From Trichocoleus sp. (GTDB taxonomy: Bacteria > Cyanobacteriota > Cyanobacteriia > Elainellales > Elainellaceae), in the NCBI GenBank assembly GCA_036702865.1, contig DATNQD010000054.1, positions 1 to 64,000 on the forward strand: 64,000 nucleotides of DNA, given 5' to 3'. Made by a program: the position numbers and the translations under genes. Within the stretch, counting starts at the first letter, position 1. Each line of letters starts with the position of its first letter. Below are positions 44,558-54,829 of this stretch, piece by piece. The notes under the pieces were generated by a model. It worked only from the letters and a program-made list of their open reading frames with translations, did no database searches and had not been told where the DNA came from.

Positions 44558-46303
44558 GTGGATGGGTTTATGGGTGGTTCTGGTAGATCTGGCAGATGCG
44601 TCCGGCGATGGGGCACTGTACCAGGATTATTGGTGTCGAGTCTCTTGCTAAATCCGCCAGTGGGGCAGGCAATCGCTCCGGAGACGGTGCTGTTTGCTCA
44701 AACTTCGCCTGCTGAGTCAAATTCTCCTGGCTCTGATTTTCTTCAGCCAATTCCTGTACCTAGCCCGATCGCACCAGCGGAACAAATCCCCGTTTTGCCT
44801 GTGTCGCCTGTTCCTCCCCTGCCTCAGCCAATCAGCCCCCCAGTGACAATCCCCGTCCAGCGAATTGAGGTGATCGGCAGTACGGTTTTTAGCGAGGCAG
44901 ATTTTGCGCCGATCCTGCAACCGCATCTGGGTCAATCGCTGACGCTAGAAGAGTTGCGCCAGGTTGCCGACGCTGTTACCCAGCTGTATCTCGATCGCGG
45001 CTACATCACATCGAGAGCCATTCTGGTTGATCAAACGATTCAAAATGGACTGGTGCAAATTCGGGTCATTGAAGGGAAGCTGGAGGCGATCGAAATTGAA
45101 GGAACTCGTCGTGTCAATCCGGCTTACATTCGCAGTCGGGTTCGGCTCGGCGGCAATACACCGCTGAATCAGGCAGATTTGGAAGACCAGTTGCGGCTGC
45201 TGCGAATCGACCCACTCTTTGACAATGTGGAAGCCAGCCTCAGAGCTGGGAGCGGTTTGGGACAGAGCATTCTGACGGTGAGAGTCACAGAAGCCTCTGC
45301 CTGGATTCTGGATTTGAGTGTCGATAATCTCTCGCCGCCGGATGTTGGGTCTGAACGTACAGGGGCAGTCTTGGGGACGCGCAATTTGACCGGAAACGGG
45401 GATGCCCTCACTGCTGCTTACTATCGATCGACCACGGGCGGTTCCCATGTCTTCGACTTCGCCTATCAGGTTCCGTTGAACGCCATGAATGGAACCATAC
45501 TGCTGCGCTATAGCCCCAGTAGTTTTGAAATCACGAACCCTGAGTTTGCCGCCTTTGACATTCAAGGCAGTGCCAACCTCTATGAAGTGAGCTTACGACA
45601 ACCGTTGATTCGATCGCCCAGAACAGAGTTTGCCCTATCGCTTGGCTTCAGTCATCGCACAGGACAGACGTTTGTGAGCCAGTTACTAACCGACGACAGC
45701 ACGACGAGCGTTGTCAGTTTTGGGCAGGATTATGTGCGGCGTGATCCTCAAGGTGCCTGGGTTGCGCGATCGCAGTTTAACTTTGGCACAGGCTTATTCA
45801 ATGCAACTGTGGACGAAAATCCGGATGGGCTGTTTTTTAGCTGGCTAGGACAGGCACAGCGCGTTCAGATTCTGGATCAAAGCAACCTGCTCATCGCTCA
45901 ACTCGATGTTCAACTCACACCCGATCCACTCCTGCCAGCCCAGCAGTTTGTGATCGGTGGCGGACAATCGGTTCGTGGCTATCGGCAGAATGCCCGCACT
46001 GGCGACAATGGCATTCGTTTTTCGGTTGAAGATCGGCTCGCCCTTCAGCGCAATGAGACAGGAAACCCAACCCTACAGCTTGCTCCTTTTATTGATTTAG
46101 GAGCTGTTTGGAATGCTAAAGATAATCCCACGCTATTTGATCAGAACTTCTTGGCAGGCGTCGGACTTGGCTTAATCTGGGAACCTGTTTCGCATTTAAC
46201 GCTGCGATTGGATGGAGCAGTTCCACTGGTGAACCTGGACGATCGCGGCAAGAACGCTCAGGACTATGGGTTTTATTTCAGCGTGAATTATCAGCTTGAG
46301 TAG
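44558..46303 (+). CDS. Two-partner-secretion outer membrane transporter (TpsB/ShlB)
   Basis: 581 residues from GTG 44558. A signal peptide (PGLLVSSLLLNPPVGQAIA) and Pro-rich linker precede a POTRA pair: VQRIEVIGSTVFSEADF and LEAIEIEGTRRVNPAYIRSRV. The last 300 residues are the beta-barrel with the FVIGGGQSVRGYRQN motif of the secretion/activation family. Such pores export large beta-helical TpsA proteins. None is found nearby, so it may serve a distant TpsA or another surface protein. Confidence 0.88.
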   Translation: MDGFMGGSGRSGRCVRRWGTVPGLLVSSLLLNPPVGQAIAPETVLFAQTSPAESNSPGSDFLQPIPVPSPIAPAEQIPVLPVSPVPPLPQPISPPVTIPVQRIEVIGSTVFSEADFAPILQPHLGQSLTLEELRQVADAVTQLYLDRGYITSRAILVDQTIQNGLVQIRVIEGKLEAIEIEGTRRVNPAYIRSRVRLGGNTPLNQADLEDQLRLLRIDPLFDNVEASLRAGSGLGQSILTVRVTEASAWILDLSVDNLSPPDVGSERTGAVLGTRNLTGNGDALTAAYYRSTTGGSHVFDFAYQVPLNAMNGTILLRYSPSSFEITNPEFAAFDIQGSANLYEVSLRQPLIRSPRTEFALSLGFSHRTGQTFVSQLLTDDSTTSVVSFGQDYVRRDPQGAWVARSQFNFGTGLFNATVDENPDGLFFSWLGQAQRVQILDQSNLLIAQLDVQLTPDPLLPAQQFVIGGGQSVRGYRQNARTGDNGIRFSVEDRLALQRNETGNPTLQLAPFIDLGAVWNAKDNPTLFDQNFLAGVGLGLIWEPVSHLTLRLDGAVPLVNLDDRGKNAQDYGFYFSVNYQLE

Positions 46304-46347
46304 GGGGGTAGTGAGGAGAGGGCAGAAAGTAGGGATTCAATCAGGAA

Positions 46348-47319
46348 TTAAAAGGGAGTCTGCGAGGAAGAGGGCTGGAGTTCTAGATATTGCAGGAAAT
46401 CCATCAGTTCATCATCGTTGAGTTCCTGGCGCGATCGCTTGCCATAAGTGCGTTGCAGATGTTCCCGTCCTTGTTTGGTATCCCAGCCCAGCCGCTTCAT
46501 TTCAACTCCGATTCGCGCAATTTCTTCAGAGCGATCGATTTCGGCAGCGGGTGGTTCAGGAATAGGTTGGAGGTCTGTAGCTTTGCGCTTCGGCGGTTTT
46601 TCAGATTTAGGGGCAGCTTTAGATAATGGCTCAGATAAGGGAGATTCCGGCTGCTCAAATGATTCAAAAAGGCTGCTGGCAGCAGGAGATTCTTCTAGCT
46701 CTGGTAAGGGAGGCTGAAGCAAGCTCGTTAAATCAAAGTCTGGTTCTAGAGGTTGGGTTGACGACCCTGCTAGAGGGCTGTCCCAATCTAGTCCCACGGG
46801 TTGCAGGGATGGGGGAGATTGCACCGAACGATCGTCTTCCGGAGCAGCGAACGGCTCAATGTCCAGTGAAGGTTGCGGCAGATCTGGCTTGGCTGACGCA
46901 GATGCTATGGCGGGCATCGCAGGTGCAGATGGTTCTGGCTCGGCTGGCGTGGATGCTATGGCAGGCATCACAGGTACAGACGGTTCCGGTAGTGGGACAG
47001 CAGGCAGGTTGACTGGAGAATCCGCAGCAGTTTCAGGAGCGATCGTCTGATTTTGCGTTTCCTGATTTCGCGCTGGGGCTGGTTGGATTAGCACTTCTAA
47101 CACCCGCAGTCTGGCTCGATCTTCAGCGACTTCAATATCAGCGTCGGCAGCTAAAGCAGTGGCGAGCGTCGTGCTGCCAATCTGAATAAGTGCCCGCACT
47201 ACATAAATGGTTTTTTGCGCTGTTTGTTGAACCGTTAACAGTTCAGAGAGTAGGCAGGCTGTCGGGTAGCTGCCTCGGAGTTGAGCAATTAGCGTTTGAG
47301 CAGAAGGATAGGATGACAA
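46348..47319 (-). CDS. Conserved protein with proline-rich linker
   Basis: 323 residues, started at TTG 47319 (no ATG near). Three parts: an N-terminal helical domain of about 80 residues (LIAQLRGSYPTACLLSELL, VVRALIQIGSTTLATALAA), a Pro/Ser-rich linker of about 150 residues with repeated PEPS/APAMPAIAS units, and a C-terminal conserved helix pair RIGVEMKRLGWDTKQGREHL and ELNDDELMDFLQYLE. Function unknown. The ends, but not the middle, look conserved. Confidence 0.65.
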   Translation of the reverse strand: MSSYPSAQTLIAQLRGSYPTACLLSELLTVQQTAQKTIYVVRALIQIGSTTLATALAADADIEVAEDRARLRVLEVLIQPAPARNQETQNQTIAPETAADSPVNLPAVPLPEPSVPVMPAIASTPAEPEPSAPAMPAIASASAKPDLPQPSLDIEPFAAPEDDRSVQSPPSLQPVGLDWDSPLAGSSTQPLEPDFDLTSLLQPPLPELEESPAASSLFESFEQPESPLSEPLSKAAPKSEKPPKRKATDLQPIPEPPAAEIDRSEEIARIGVEMKRLGWDTKQGREHLQRTYGKRSRQELNDDELMDFLQYLELQPSSSQTPF

Positions 47320-47559
47320 GGCGGTTTACGGTAAAAACGTGAGGGAGGACAGATATCTAGGGTAGGTCAGAGCAGCAGATTTGGCGATTAATCCGGGTAT
47401 ACTTTCAAAGTGATTTTTTGAGAATTCCTGATAAATCAAGGCTTCTCGTTCAAATCGATAGATTCAACCCCATTTCCTACAGGCTGAGCAGTCACACGTT
47501 AAGCTGAGGAAAAGAGATCCGTTTCTAATTGCTTGAGTCTCCATCACTATTGCCAATCG

Positions 47560-48330
47560 ATGTTAGATCAATTGCTTGAATATTCTCCCAGTATCGGTAC
47601 CGATACGCTGCTTTTGTTACCTGTTTTAGTGGCGCTTGAAGCAGTTTTATCTGCAGATAATGCGATCGCGCTTGCAGCCATTGCTCAAGGGCTAAACGGT
47701 CAGCAGATGCAGCAACGTGCCTTAAACTTCGGGCTGGTCGCAGCATTTGGGTTGCGCGTTGTCTTAATTTTGACGGCAACGTGGGTGATTCGCTACTGGC
47801 AGTTTGAACTGTTGGGAGCCGCCTATTTGCTCTGGTTAGTGTACCAGCACTTCTTTTCGGGAGAAGAGAATGAGGATGGCACGAGTTCGCGTCATCGTCC
47901 CCAGTTTGAGTCGCTTTGGCAGGCAATTCCAATGATTGCGCTGACCGATCTGGCATTCTCGCTAGATAGTGTCACAACAGCAATTGCAATTTCACAGGAA
48001 ATTTGGCTCGTTCTCACTGGCGGGCTGATCGGCATTATTGCCTTGCGGTTTATGGCAGGGCTATTTATCCGCTGGCTCAATGTTTATGTTCACCTGGAAG
48101 ATGCTGGATTTTTAACCGTTGCGCTCGTTGGGTTGCGGCTGCTGTTGCGCGTTATTAATCCTGCATATGTCCCGCCAGAATGGTTAATGGTGCTCATGAT
48201 TGCCAGTCTCTTTGCCTGGGGGTTTTCCAAGCGCGCTGACAATGCTGAACTCGAAGAACTAGACTCTGTGAACGATGTAGAATCGATCGAACCTGAAGCC
48301 AGAGAGCCACAGGAAATTTCAGCAGATTAG
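47560..48330 (+). CDS. TerC-family membrane protein
   Basis: 256 residues from ATG 47560, preferred over the TTG at 47533. Seven or so transmembrane helices. TerC motifs: LEAVLSADNAIALAAIAQGL and MIALTDLAFSLDSVTTAIA, both with the Asp that may bind metal; also RFMAGLFIRWLN. TerC proteins are linked to metal homeostasis and, in plants, thylakoid assembly. The C-terminus is acidic (EELDSVNDVESIEPEARE). Confidence 0.87.
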   Translation: MLDQLLEYSPSIGTDTLLLLPVLVALEAVLSADNAIALAAIAQGLNGQQMQQRALNFGLVAAFGLRVVLILTATWVIRYWQFELLGAAYLLWLVYQHFFSGEENEDGTSSRHRPQFESLWQAIPMIALTDLAFSLDSVTTAIAISQEIWLVLTGGLIGIIALRFMAGLFIRWLNVYVHLEDAGFLTVALVGLRLLLRVINPAYVPPEWLMVLMIASLFAWGFSKRADNAELEELDSVNDVESIEPEAREPQEISAD

Positions 48331-48363
48331 GTGGAGTCAGAAAGCAGAGATAAAAACTGGAAA

Positions 48364-48380
48364 GGGCGCTTGATGCGCCC
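48364..48380. terminator. Hairpin between convergent genes
   Basis: GGGCGC TTGAT GCGCCC forms a six-pair stem with a five-base loop. On the minus strand it is followed after a few bases by TTTTTATC, so it fits a terminator for ndk; it lies 34 bp after the TerC stop and could serve both genes. Confidence 0.6.
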
Positions 48381-48487
48381 ATCGGGTTTAGGGGTGACGA
48401 TCGCAGGCATCGTTTGGCTCAGCGAATGACTCAAATTCCTGATCGAGTCTGCTGCTTATCCCCTGCGATAGCCAGATACATGTGGCA

Positions 48488-48937
48488 TTATTCGTAGATC
48501 CAAGGCGTAATCGTCGGCTTCCAGCTTGCCAGTTCTTCATCCTTGAACCATAGTGCAATCTCGCGTTGAGCCGTTTCAACTGCATCGGAACCATGAATTA
48601 GGTTGCGCCCAATGCTAACACCATAGTCACCGCGAATCGTTCCCGGTTCAGCCGTTAGAGGATTGGTTGCCCCAATAATTTTACGAGCGGAAGCGACAAC
48701 GCCATCGCCTTCCCAAACCATAGCGACAACGGGACCAGAAGTAATGAAATCGACCAGGCCTGCAAAAAAAGGCTTCTCTCGGTGGACATCATAGTGCTGT
48801 TCTGCCAGTTCTCGACTGACTTGCATCAGCTTCAAACCCACGAGGGTAAAGCCCTTTGTTTCAAAGCGACGAATGATTTCGCCAACGAGCGCCCGCTGAA
48901 CGCCATCGGGTTTTACAGCAAGAAATGTCCGTTCCAA
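48488..48937 (-). CDS. ndk: Nucleoside diphosphate kinase
   Basis: 149 residues, full length. Transfers phosphate between nucleoside tri- and diphosphates through a phospho-His. [19 protein letters not shown] at the start and the active site [16 protein letters not shown] with the catalytic His. Ends in WIYE as in cyanobacteria. Confidence 0.96.
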   Translation of the reverse strand: MERTFLAVKPDGVQRALVGEIIRRFETKGFTLVGLKLMQVSRELAEQHYDVHREKPFFAGLVDFITSGPVVAMVWEGDGVVASARKIIGATNPLTAEPGTIRGDYGVSIGRNLIHGSDAVETAQREIALWFKDEELASWKPTITPWIYE

Positions 48938-49690
48938 AGGTGACTCCTTGTTCGACTAACAACTCCAGATCTCAGATTACCTCAGAAGGTTTCTCTGCAA
49001 GGAAGTTTATTCGTTTTCCCATTGAGTCACCCGATTCCAGAACTAGGGTTTCTTCAGATCTCGCGGCGCGTTGCAGAAAATGTTTATCCTGCTGTTTAAA
49101 TGGTGCCGATCGCCAGCTTCAGGGCACAATAAGCGGAAGAAAACGTTGGGTCTCGGAGGGGGAGCCTGGCCTGTTGGTCGATGCACTGTTCGCAGTTCCG
49201 TTGGGCGTAGGCATGGAGCCGTTTTCCAGGACTTGTTTCATCTCAACAGAGGTAAACCTGTCGAATCATCTCATTATCAGTACCTATTTTAGGGAAGCTG
49301 TGGCGAATCGCTCTCCGGGTTCGGCTGCTTCAGCTTGGGGCTTAGAACGAAATAAACCTTTGATACATCCTGTCAAGTAAATCCTGGCGATCGACCTCTA
49401 GTAATTGCCGCTATGTTAATTTTTATTAAATTATGCTAGTATTAGATTAAGGATTATTAATAAATACTAAGATCACTCAGCATGATGGATGCAGCCAACT
49501 TCTAGTTGAGCCTTTTATTCAATCGTTTTCCTAAAACTTGGCTGATCTGGATATAGATTATAAGTAATGTTTATCATAGAGATTAAATAATTCCAAGGAG
49601 TCTTCTCTGATACCAGGAGAAGGCAATAAAACAGGAATAGCAAAATAAACTGACTGAACCATCATTACTAGAATCTGTGAGGTGAGGTTG
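48938..49690. other. Long intergenic region, no convincing gene
   Basis: 753 bp. A 151-codon frame (48925-49380, plus) overlaps the 5' end of ndk, has no ribosome site and no recognisable protein features, and I reject it. The right part (49410-49640) is AT-rich, likely promoter DNA of the next small gene. No tRNA or repeat found. Confidence 0.5.
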
Positions 49691-49915
49691 ATGATCGCAT
49701 CTAATTACGTGTCCGAATCACTCCAAGAAACCCTGAACTCGATCGCCCTCCGGCAAGACGATCGAAAAGATGAGGTGGTTGATATGCTCAGTGATGAGCA
49801 GCCCAGCAAGAGCAGATTCGTTGAAATGTCATACCTGCAATGCACTTGGTGGGAAGGGTGCTATTACTGTCAGGATGAAGCGAAACGCTGGTATCGGGTC
49901 AAATGCTTTATCTAA
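49691..49915 (+). CDS. Small hypothetical protein
   Basis: 74 residues from ATG 49691, preceded by GAGGTGAGG. The end is distinctive: CTWWEGCYYCQDEAKRWYRV, with closely spaced Cys and aromatic residues, perhaps a metal-binding knuckle. Not recognised. AT-rich upstream DNA fits a promoter. It overlaps nothing. Confidence 0.55.
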   Translation: MIASNYVSESLQETLNSIALRQDDRKDEVVDMLSDEQPSKSRFVEMSYLQCTWWEGCYYCQDEAKRWYRVKCFI

Positions 49916-50021
49916 GCAGGCAAGTTGTATTCTAGATGGCTTGCTTTTTATCTAGCGGATGCGCTTGAGTGTGAGAGGGTTGAAACCTGCTCATTAGGAC
50001 TGACCTTTTGAAAAAGCCTGT

Positions 50022-50681
50022 ATGATTCAGCCGATCGATGCTCGTCAATCCGCTCCTGCAACCCAACGCAATCGAGAACCGATTCTGGCGATCTTGCAGC
50101 AGGTCTTACCGCCTCATGGCACTGTGTTAGAAATCTCAAGCGGCACAGGCGAACATGCTGTCTTTTTTGCGCCTCGTTTAGCTCCGCGTCTCTGGATTCC
50201 TTCTGACCCAAACCCAATTGCCCGATCGAGCATTGCCGCATGGAGCGATCATTGCCCTGCTGATAATTTGTATCCGCCGATCGCGTTAGATGTGCGTGAA
50301 CCCGTTTGGACGATCGAACAGGCAGAACGACCCCAAAACTTGCAGGAATTAGACCTGCAGCAAAATCCGATCACGGCGATCGTCAACATCAACATGATCC
50401 ATATTTCTCCCTGGTCAGCTTGTCTGGGACTTATGGCAGGTGCAGAACGAATTTTGTCAGTAGATGGAATTTTGTATCTCTATGGTCCCTTCAAGCAAAA
50501 CGGACAGCACAATGCCCCCAGTAATGCCGCATTTGACGAAAGCCTGCAAGCTCAAAACCCTGAGTGGGGAGTGCGGAACCTGGAAGACGTGGTTGCTATT
50601 GCCCGATCGCATGGGCTCTCGCGCTTCAGAACCTACCCCATGCCCGCAAATAATCTTTCAGTTGTCTTTCAACGTCAGTAA
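50022..50681 (+). CDS. DUF938 methyltransferase-like protein
   Basis: 219 residues. Class I SAM-binding fold: EISSGTGEHAVFFAPRL, then IPSDPNPIARSSIAAW, then AIVNINMIHISPW; the DUF938 family shows this N-terminal RQSAPATQRNREPIL start. Substrate unknown. Monocistronic. Confidence 0.85.
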   Translation: MIQPIDARQSAPATQRNREPILAILQQVLPPHGTVLEISSGTGEHAVFFAPRLAPRLWIPSDPNPIARSSIAAWSDHCPADNLYPPIALDVREPVWTIEQAERPQNLQELDLQQNPITAIVNINMIHISPWSACLGLMAGAERILSVDGILYLYGPFKQNGQHNAPSNAAFDESLQAQNPEWGVRNLEDVVAIARSHGLSRFRTYPMPANNLSVVFQRQ

Positions 50682-50921
50682 TCATCAGCGTTAGAACTCC
50701 AGCGTTAGGAATAGAGTCAAAAAGTCTTCGAGATTGCAAATCCTCAAAATTTTCTGGCTTTTCACCGTTTGTGGTCATGCTGCTGCACTCGCAAGTTGGA
50801 AATATTCCCCAACCTGTTATCGATCACCGCTGAGAGCTATTTTCTGCCTATTTGAAGATTCTCCATACATTCGCATTTCGCTAGGCTGCAGAGAGAAATC
50901 GTGAATGCCGGAGGAAGAATC

Positions 50922-51401
50922 ATGCCTGATAACCTACATCCTGATGCTCAAGATCCATCTGAGTTTGTCAGCAATATGCCACCGGATGATGACGATGAGT
51001 TGGAAGATGAAGTGATTTATGGGGATGATGTGCCGCAAGAACTTACAGAGTCTTATGGTACAGGTGTGCAAGAGCTGCCCGGACTAAACATTGGGGGTCG
51101 CACGATGCGCGATCGTCGCGATGAAGCTCCCCAGGGTTCTGAAATAGTGACGGGTGGGGATGTTGACGCAAACTGGTATCAGGCGAGTGTAGTCGGTGAC
51201 GAGTCTGTGGGTGGTACGGTTAATACACCGGATATGTCCATTGTGGAAGAAGTCGCTGCTGCCGTCGGCATTCAATATGATGATAACTCTTTCCTCCGTA
51301 CAGAAGACATGTTAGAGCAGCGAGACGATCGCCGCTGGGAGCTTGATCCTGCTTCTTCAGAAGATTATGGGGTTCGCCGCGAGGAAAGACAGGAGGAATA
51401 A
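50922..51401 (+). CDS. DUF6335 family protein
   Basis: 159 residues from ATG 50922, which follows GGAGGAAG. Acidic protein: PPDDDDELEDEVIYG near the start, then GPSIGG-like GLNIGGR and TGGDVDANWYQASVVGDESVGG, the conserved DUF6335 core, then TPDMSIVEEVAAAVGI. The family is common in cyanobacteria and has no known role. Soluble, no signal peptide. Confidence 0.82.
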   Translation: MPDNLHPDAQDPSEFVSNMPPDDDDELEDEVIYGDDVPQELTESYGTGVQELPGLNIGGRTMRDRRDEAPQGSEIVTGGDVDANWYQASVVGDESVGGTVNTPDMSIVEEVAAAVGIQYDDNSFLRTEDMLEQRDDRRWELDPASSEDYGVRREERQEE

Positions 51402-51490
51402 GAGCGAATCAGTCTACGAATGGAGATGAACTGTACAATTCTTAAATAAATGCAGTAAAAGTTAAGAAATTACCTGCTCGTCTCCTCGCT

Positions 51491-51976
51491 ATGACGATGA
51501 CCGATCGACCCTTGGGCAAACCTCGTCCACTGTGGCGAGTAATTTTGTTGTCTGGTTTAACGCTGATGCTCTATTACGGATGGTACAAGTGGATCATTCA
51601 GGAGGAACTGCGGCGATATCAGGGCTTTGGTTGGTCAGGAACCCTCTGCCTCCTGCCCTTTGTTCTGGGTGTTGCTGTGCCCCAGATCCTGGTTTTGTTT
51701 GATCCAGATGTGCCAGGGTGGTTTGGCTGGGCATCATTTCTGGGAATTGCCTGGATTTACATCGTGCAGTTTCGCCTGTATTGCACTACAAACAAGCTGT
51801 ATGAGGAGGCAGGGCTCAAGAAACCCTTAACCGTCTGGTGGATTTTTGTACCGGGATTAAACCTGATTGTCGGTTTGCGGCAAATCCACTTTCTCAGCGA
51901 GTTTTGGGCAAACCAGCAGGGCATAGAAGTGAGCGACCCGATCGCCAAAACCATCCCTTTTCTCTCAGCCTTATAA
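51491..51976 (+). CDS. Membrane protein, DUF4234-like
   Basis: 161 residues with four hydrophobic segments: VILLSGLTLMLYYGWYKWII, LCLLPFVLGVAVPQILVLF, WFGWASFLGIAWIYIVQF and a segment with IFVPGLNLIVGLRQIHFL. The first segment (LTLMLYYGWYKW) is like DUF4234. Function unknown. A hairpin repeat follows. Confidence 0.65.
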   Translation: MTMTDRPLGKPRPLWRVILLSGLTLMLYYGWYKWIIQEELRRYQGFGWSGTLCLLPFVLGVAVPQILVLFDPDVPGWFGWASFLGIAWIYIVQFRLYCTTNKLYEEAGLKKPLTVWWIFVPGLNLIVGLRQIHFLSEFWANQQGIEVSDPIAKTIPFLSAL

Positions 51977-51989
51977 AAACTGACTAAAA

Positions 51990-52022
51990 CAAAAATCCCC
52001 CAAAGTTGAGGGATTTGGAGGG
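51990..52022. repeat. Dispersed hairpin repeat, copy C
   Basis: AAATCCC at 51993-51999 pairs with GGGATTT at 52010-52016 around a ten-base loop. Located 14 bp after the DUF4234-like gene and before the convergent sulfite reductase end, so it could terminate both. Related copies at 14041, 26686 and 40047. Confidence 0.7.
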
Positions 52023-52064
52023 CAAGACAACACTTACCCCAAAGCAATAACCCATGTGAAATGG

Positions 52065-54008
52065 CTAGGAAGGCAAGCTGTTCAAGTAAGCTTCGATCGC
52101 CGTGTTCACGATTTCAGTCATTGGCTTCCCATGCTCCATAGCAGCAGTCTTGAGTTGCTGATAGAGGTCAGGCCGAACCGTGATGCGGTGGCGAGGTTTT
52201 ACTGCAGGAGGCGCAATGTCTTCAGACGTTACAGGAGTTGCCGTTGGATCATAGGTGGCAGCAAACTGACGCAGTACCTCAAACCCAACACGGTGACAGA
52301 AATCCCCGAAGCTTTCCTCTAACTGGCGCGATTGCTTGAAGTAGACAAACAGCGGCTCCAGCGTCACTTCCAGATCATCGATCGCCATATTGTCGAGATA
52401 AGGCGAAGCCAGGCGGGTTTGATTCGGGCAGGCTCCTAGCCAAATTTGATAAGCCGTAGGAGATTGTCCAACGAAGCCCAGCTCTGCCAGATAAGGACGA
52501 GCACAGCCATTAGGGCAGCCCGTCATCCGCGTAATGAACGACTCTTGCGGTAGACCCACTTTATCCAACAGTGTCCTGATGCGATCGAGGATGCCAGGCA
52601 TTGCCCGCTCTGACTCAATAATGGCTAAGCCACAAGTTGGAAGTGCCGGACAAGCCATTGAGTAGCGCACCAGCGGATCAATCTCGGTTTCCTTCTTGAC
52701 GCCACAACGATCGAGGATGCCTTGGATCTCTGCTTTGTGAGCAGGATCGATTTCAGACAGAACGAGATTTTGGCTGGGAGTCAGCCGCATCGGCAGAGCA
52801 AATTTTTCCTCAATCTCGCGGAGAGCCGTTTTGAGCTGGAACGAGCCATCGTCTTTGACGCGACCATTTTCGATCGAAATACCCAGAAACAGCTTGCCGT
52901 CTCCCTGCTCATGCCAGCCCAGATAGTCCTCATAGCGGAACTCAGGTAAGGGCTTAAGCGGTTGAATGGGTTTGCCAAAGTAGCCTTCCACCACCTGACG
53001 GAACTTCTCAACGCCCCAATCATGCAGCAAATACTTCATCCGGGAATGGCGGCGGTTCGCTCGGTCGCCATTATCTCGCTGCGTCGCAACGATCGCCTTC
53101 ATCAGGTCATAGATATCGTCTTTCTCGACATAGCCGATCGGGTCTGCGGCACGAGCAAAGGTTTCTTCTTTGTTGTGGGTTCGTCCCAGTCCACCGCCAG
53201 CGTAGACATTAAAGCCTTCGAGTTCGTCCTGCTCATTCAAGATGACAACGAGGCTAACGTCCTGCGAGAACAGATCAACCGAATTATCTCCGGGTACTGT
53301 AATGGCGCACTTGAATTTGCGCGGCATGTAGTACGTGCCGTAGATCGGTTCCTCGCTGTCGGAAATAAGCGTGCCGTTGCTGTCGTGCTGTAAAGCTGCA
53401 ACGACCTCTGCGTGAGGTTCTGCGCTAATGGCTTTTTCGCCATCCAGCCAGATTTCGTAGTAGGCTCCGGTGCGGGGCATCAGCAGATCGGCAATGCGAT
53501 CGGCATATTCTCTGGCGTGGACGTAATCCGGACGATTTTTGTAGGTGGCAGGCGGAGCCATCACATTCCGGTTCAGGTCGCCGCAGGCTCCAAGGGTTGA
53601 GCCCATGTTGCGAATAATGGCGGCAATCACCGTCTTCAGGTTTTTCTTGGGTACGCCGTGAATCTGGAAGCCTTGGCGAGTTGTCACTCTCAGCGTCTGG
53701 TTGCCATATTCATCTGCGAGGCGATCGAGCGTCAGGTAAAGCTGCGGGGAGATAAAACCACCCGGATTGCGCGTCCGCAACATGAACTGATAGTCTTTCT
53801 CTTGCCCTTTAGCCCGATTGTCCCGGTTGTCCTGTTGATAGGAGCCGTGAAATTTCAGGATTTGGGTGCCGTCTTCGCTAAAGTGGGTCGTGTCTTGCAA
53901 AATTTCGGTGGCAATTGGCTCACGCAGCGCATGACTGCGTTCCTTCAGACCCTCGACTTTCGAGACTTTAACAGGGGTAGAAATCGGTTTTGGCGGAGTT
54001 GTAACCAT
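52065..54008 (-). CDS. sir: Ferredoxin-sulfite reductase with C-terminal ribbon-helix-helix
   Basis: 647 residues from ATG 54008 ([10 protein letters not shown]). Reduces sulfite to sulfide with siroheme and a 4Fe-4S cluster. Cluster ligands: CPALPTC (C-x5-C) and TGCPNGC (C-x3-C). Substrate-binding and ferrite features: [14 protein letters not shown] and [11 protein letters not shown]. After residue about 600 comes [14 protein letters not shown] and [17 protein letters not shown], a clear ribbon-helix-helix like CopG DNA-binding domains. Sulfite reductase of pea chloroplasts compacts plastid DNA, so a DNA role is conceivable. Alternative start at 54035 adds nine residues. Confidence 0.9.
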   Translation of the reverse strand: MVTTPPKPISTPVKVSKVEGLKERSHALREPIATEILQDTTHFSEDGTQILKFHGSYQQDNRDNRAKGQEKDYQFMLRTRNPGGFISPQLYLTLDRLADEYGNQTLRVTTRQGFQIHGVPKKNLKTVIAAIIRNMGSTLGACGDLNRNVMAPPATYKNRPDYVHAREYADRIADLLMPRTGAYYEIWLDGEKAISAEPHAEVVAALQHDSNGTLISDSEEPIYGTYYMPRKFKCAITVPGDNSVDLFSQDVSLVVILNEQDELEGFNVYAGGGLGRTHNKEETFARAADPIGYVEKDDIYDLMKAIVATQRDNGDRANRRHSRMKYLLHDWGVEKFRQVVEGYFGKPIQPLKPLPEFRYEDYLGWHEQGDGKLFLGISIENGRVKDDGSFQLKTALREIEEKFALPMRLTPSQNLVLSEIDPAHKAEIQGILDRCGVKKETEIDPLVRYSMACPALPTCGLAIIESERAMPGILDRIRTLLDKVGLPQESFITRMTGCPNGCARPYLAELGFVGQSPTAYQIWLGACPNQTRLASPYLDNMAIDDLEVTLEPLFVYFKQSRQLEESFGDFCHRVGFEVLRQFAATYDPTATPVTSEDIAPPAVKPRHRITVRPDLYQQLKTAAMEHGKPMTEIVNTAIEAYLNSLPS

Positions 54009-54226
54009 CGCAATGAGTTGGGCGACTGAGAGCAAATAAATCCTTCCCGACTTCCATCATCCTGCTAAACAGCATATCCGGTATTCCGGTCGGGAAAAGG
54101 GTGAATTGAAACACTGTTCAATCTTAGCATCGCATCCCATTGGATCATGTGGGGCTTTGCGTTAGAAAATTTTCGATTCTTGTGCCAGACGGCAATCGAA
54201 GCAGGGCAATTGGCTTTTTCGTTGGC

Positions 54227-54829
54227 TCACTTGCGAGAAACAGCAGGACAGCCTTGAATGTACCATCGCCAGGGCAAATCGATTCCCTGGGTCAGCCCAA
54301 TTCGGGTCGTTTGCACAAATTTCAGCATTTGGCGATCGATTTGCGCCTGAAATGCATCATGCCGATGCTCCAGCCACAGATCTCCCCCCAAACGAAAGGG
54401 CTGTGCAGTGAGGCTCAGATCAATTTTGAGGGCACGGCAGAGTTTTCCGGGTCCAGCAGCAATGCGATCGGGTTTGGTTCGATGCTGGGGTTCAATCCAG
54501 GGTGGAATGGAATCGAGTTGCAGGGCACGGAGCAGTACCGCACTAGGGACTCCCTCCTGGTCAGTCACAACATTGATGCAGTGGTACATGCCATAGATCA
54601 AATAAACATAGGTCATCCCGGCAGCACCAAACATGACAGCATTGCGAGGCGTTTTGCGGCGGTAGGCATGCATTGCCGGATCATCAGGCGTATAGGCTTC
54701 GGTTTCCACGATCAAGCCGCGATAGATAGTCCCATCTGAGATCTGTCGTACCAGAGTACAGCCCAGCAGATCAGGAGCAACGGCAGTAGCAGGACGGGAT
54801 AGCCAGACAGGATCGATCGAATGTGGCAT
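54227..54829 (-). CDS. mpg: DNA-3-methyladenine glycosylase (AAG/MPG type)
   Basis: 200 residues from ATG 54829 ([19 protein letters not shown]). Removes alkylated purines in base-excision repair. Diagnostic: [18 protein letters not shown] with the catalytic Glu, [21 protein letters not shown], and [19 protein letters not shown]. This is the human MPG-type fold, not AlkA. Full length. Confidence 0.92.
   Translation of the reverse strand: MPHSIDPVWLSRPATAVAPDLLGCTLVRQISDGTIYRGLIVETEAYTPDDPAMHAYRRKTPRNAVMFGAAGMTYVYLIYGMYHCINVVTDQEGVPSAVLLRALQLDSIPPWIEPQHRTKPDRIAAGPGKLCRALKIDLSLTAQPFRLGGDLWLEHRHDAFQAQIDRQMLKFVQTTRIGLTQGIDLPWRWYIQGCPAVSRK

Noticed and set aside
47440-47475. TTCAAATC motif like a tRNA T-arm
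   Set aside because: No acceptor stem, anticodon arm or CCA-like end around it.
48925-49380. A 151-codon frame between ndk and the next gene
   Set aside because: It overlaps the ndk start on the other strand, has no ribosome site, and reads as Ser/Arg-rich random sequence.
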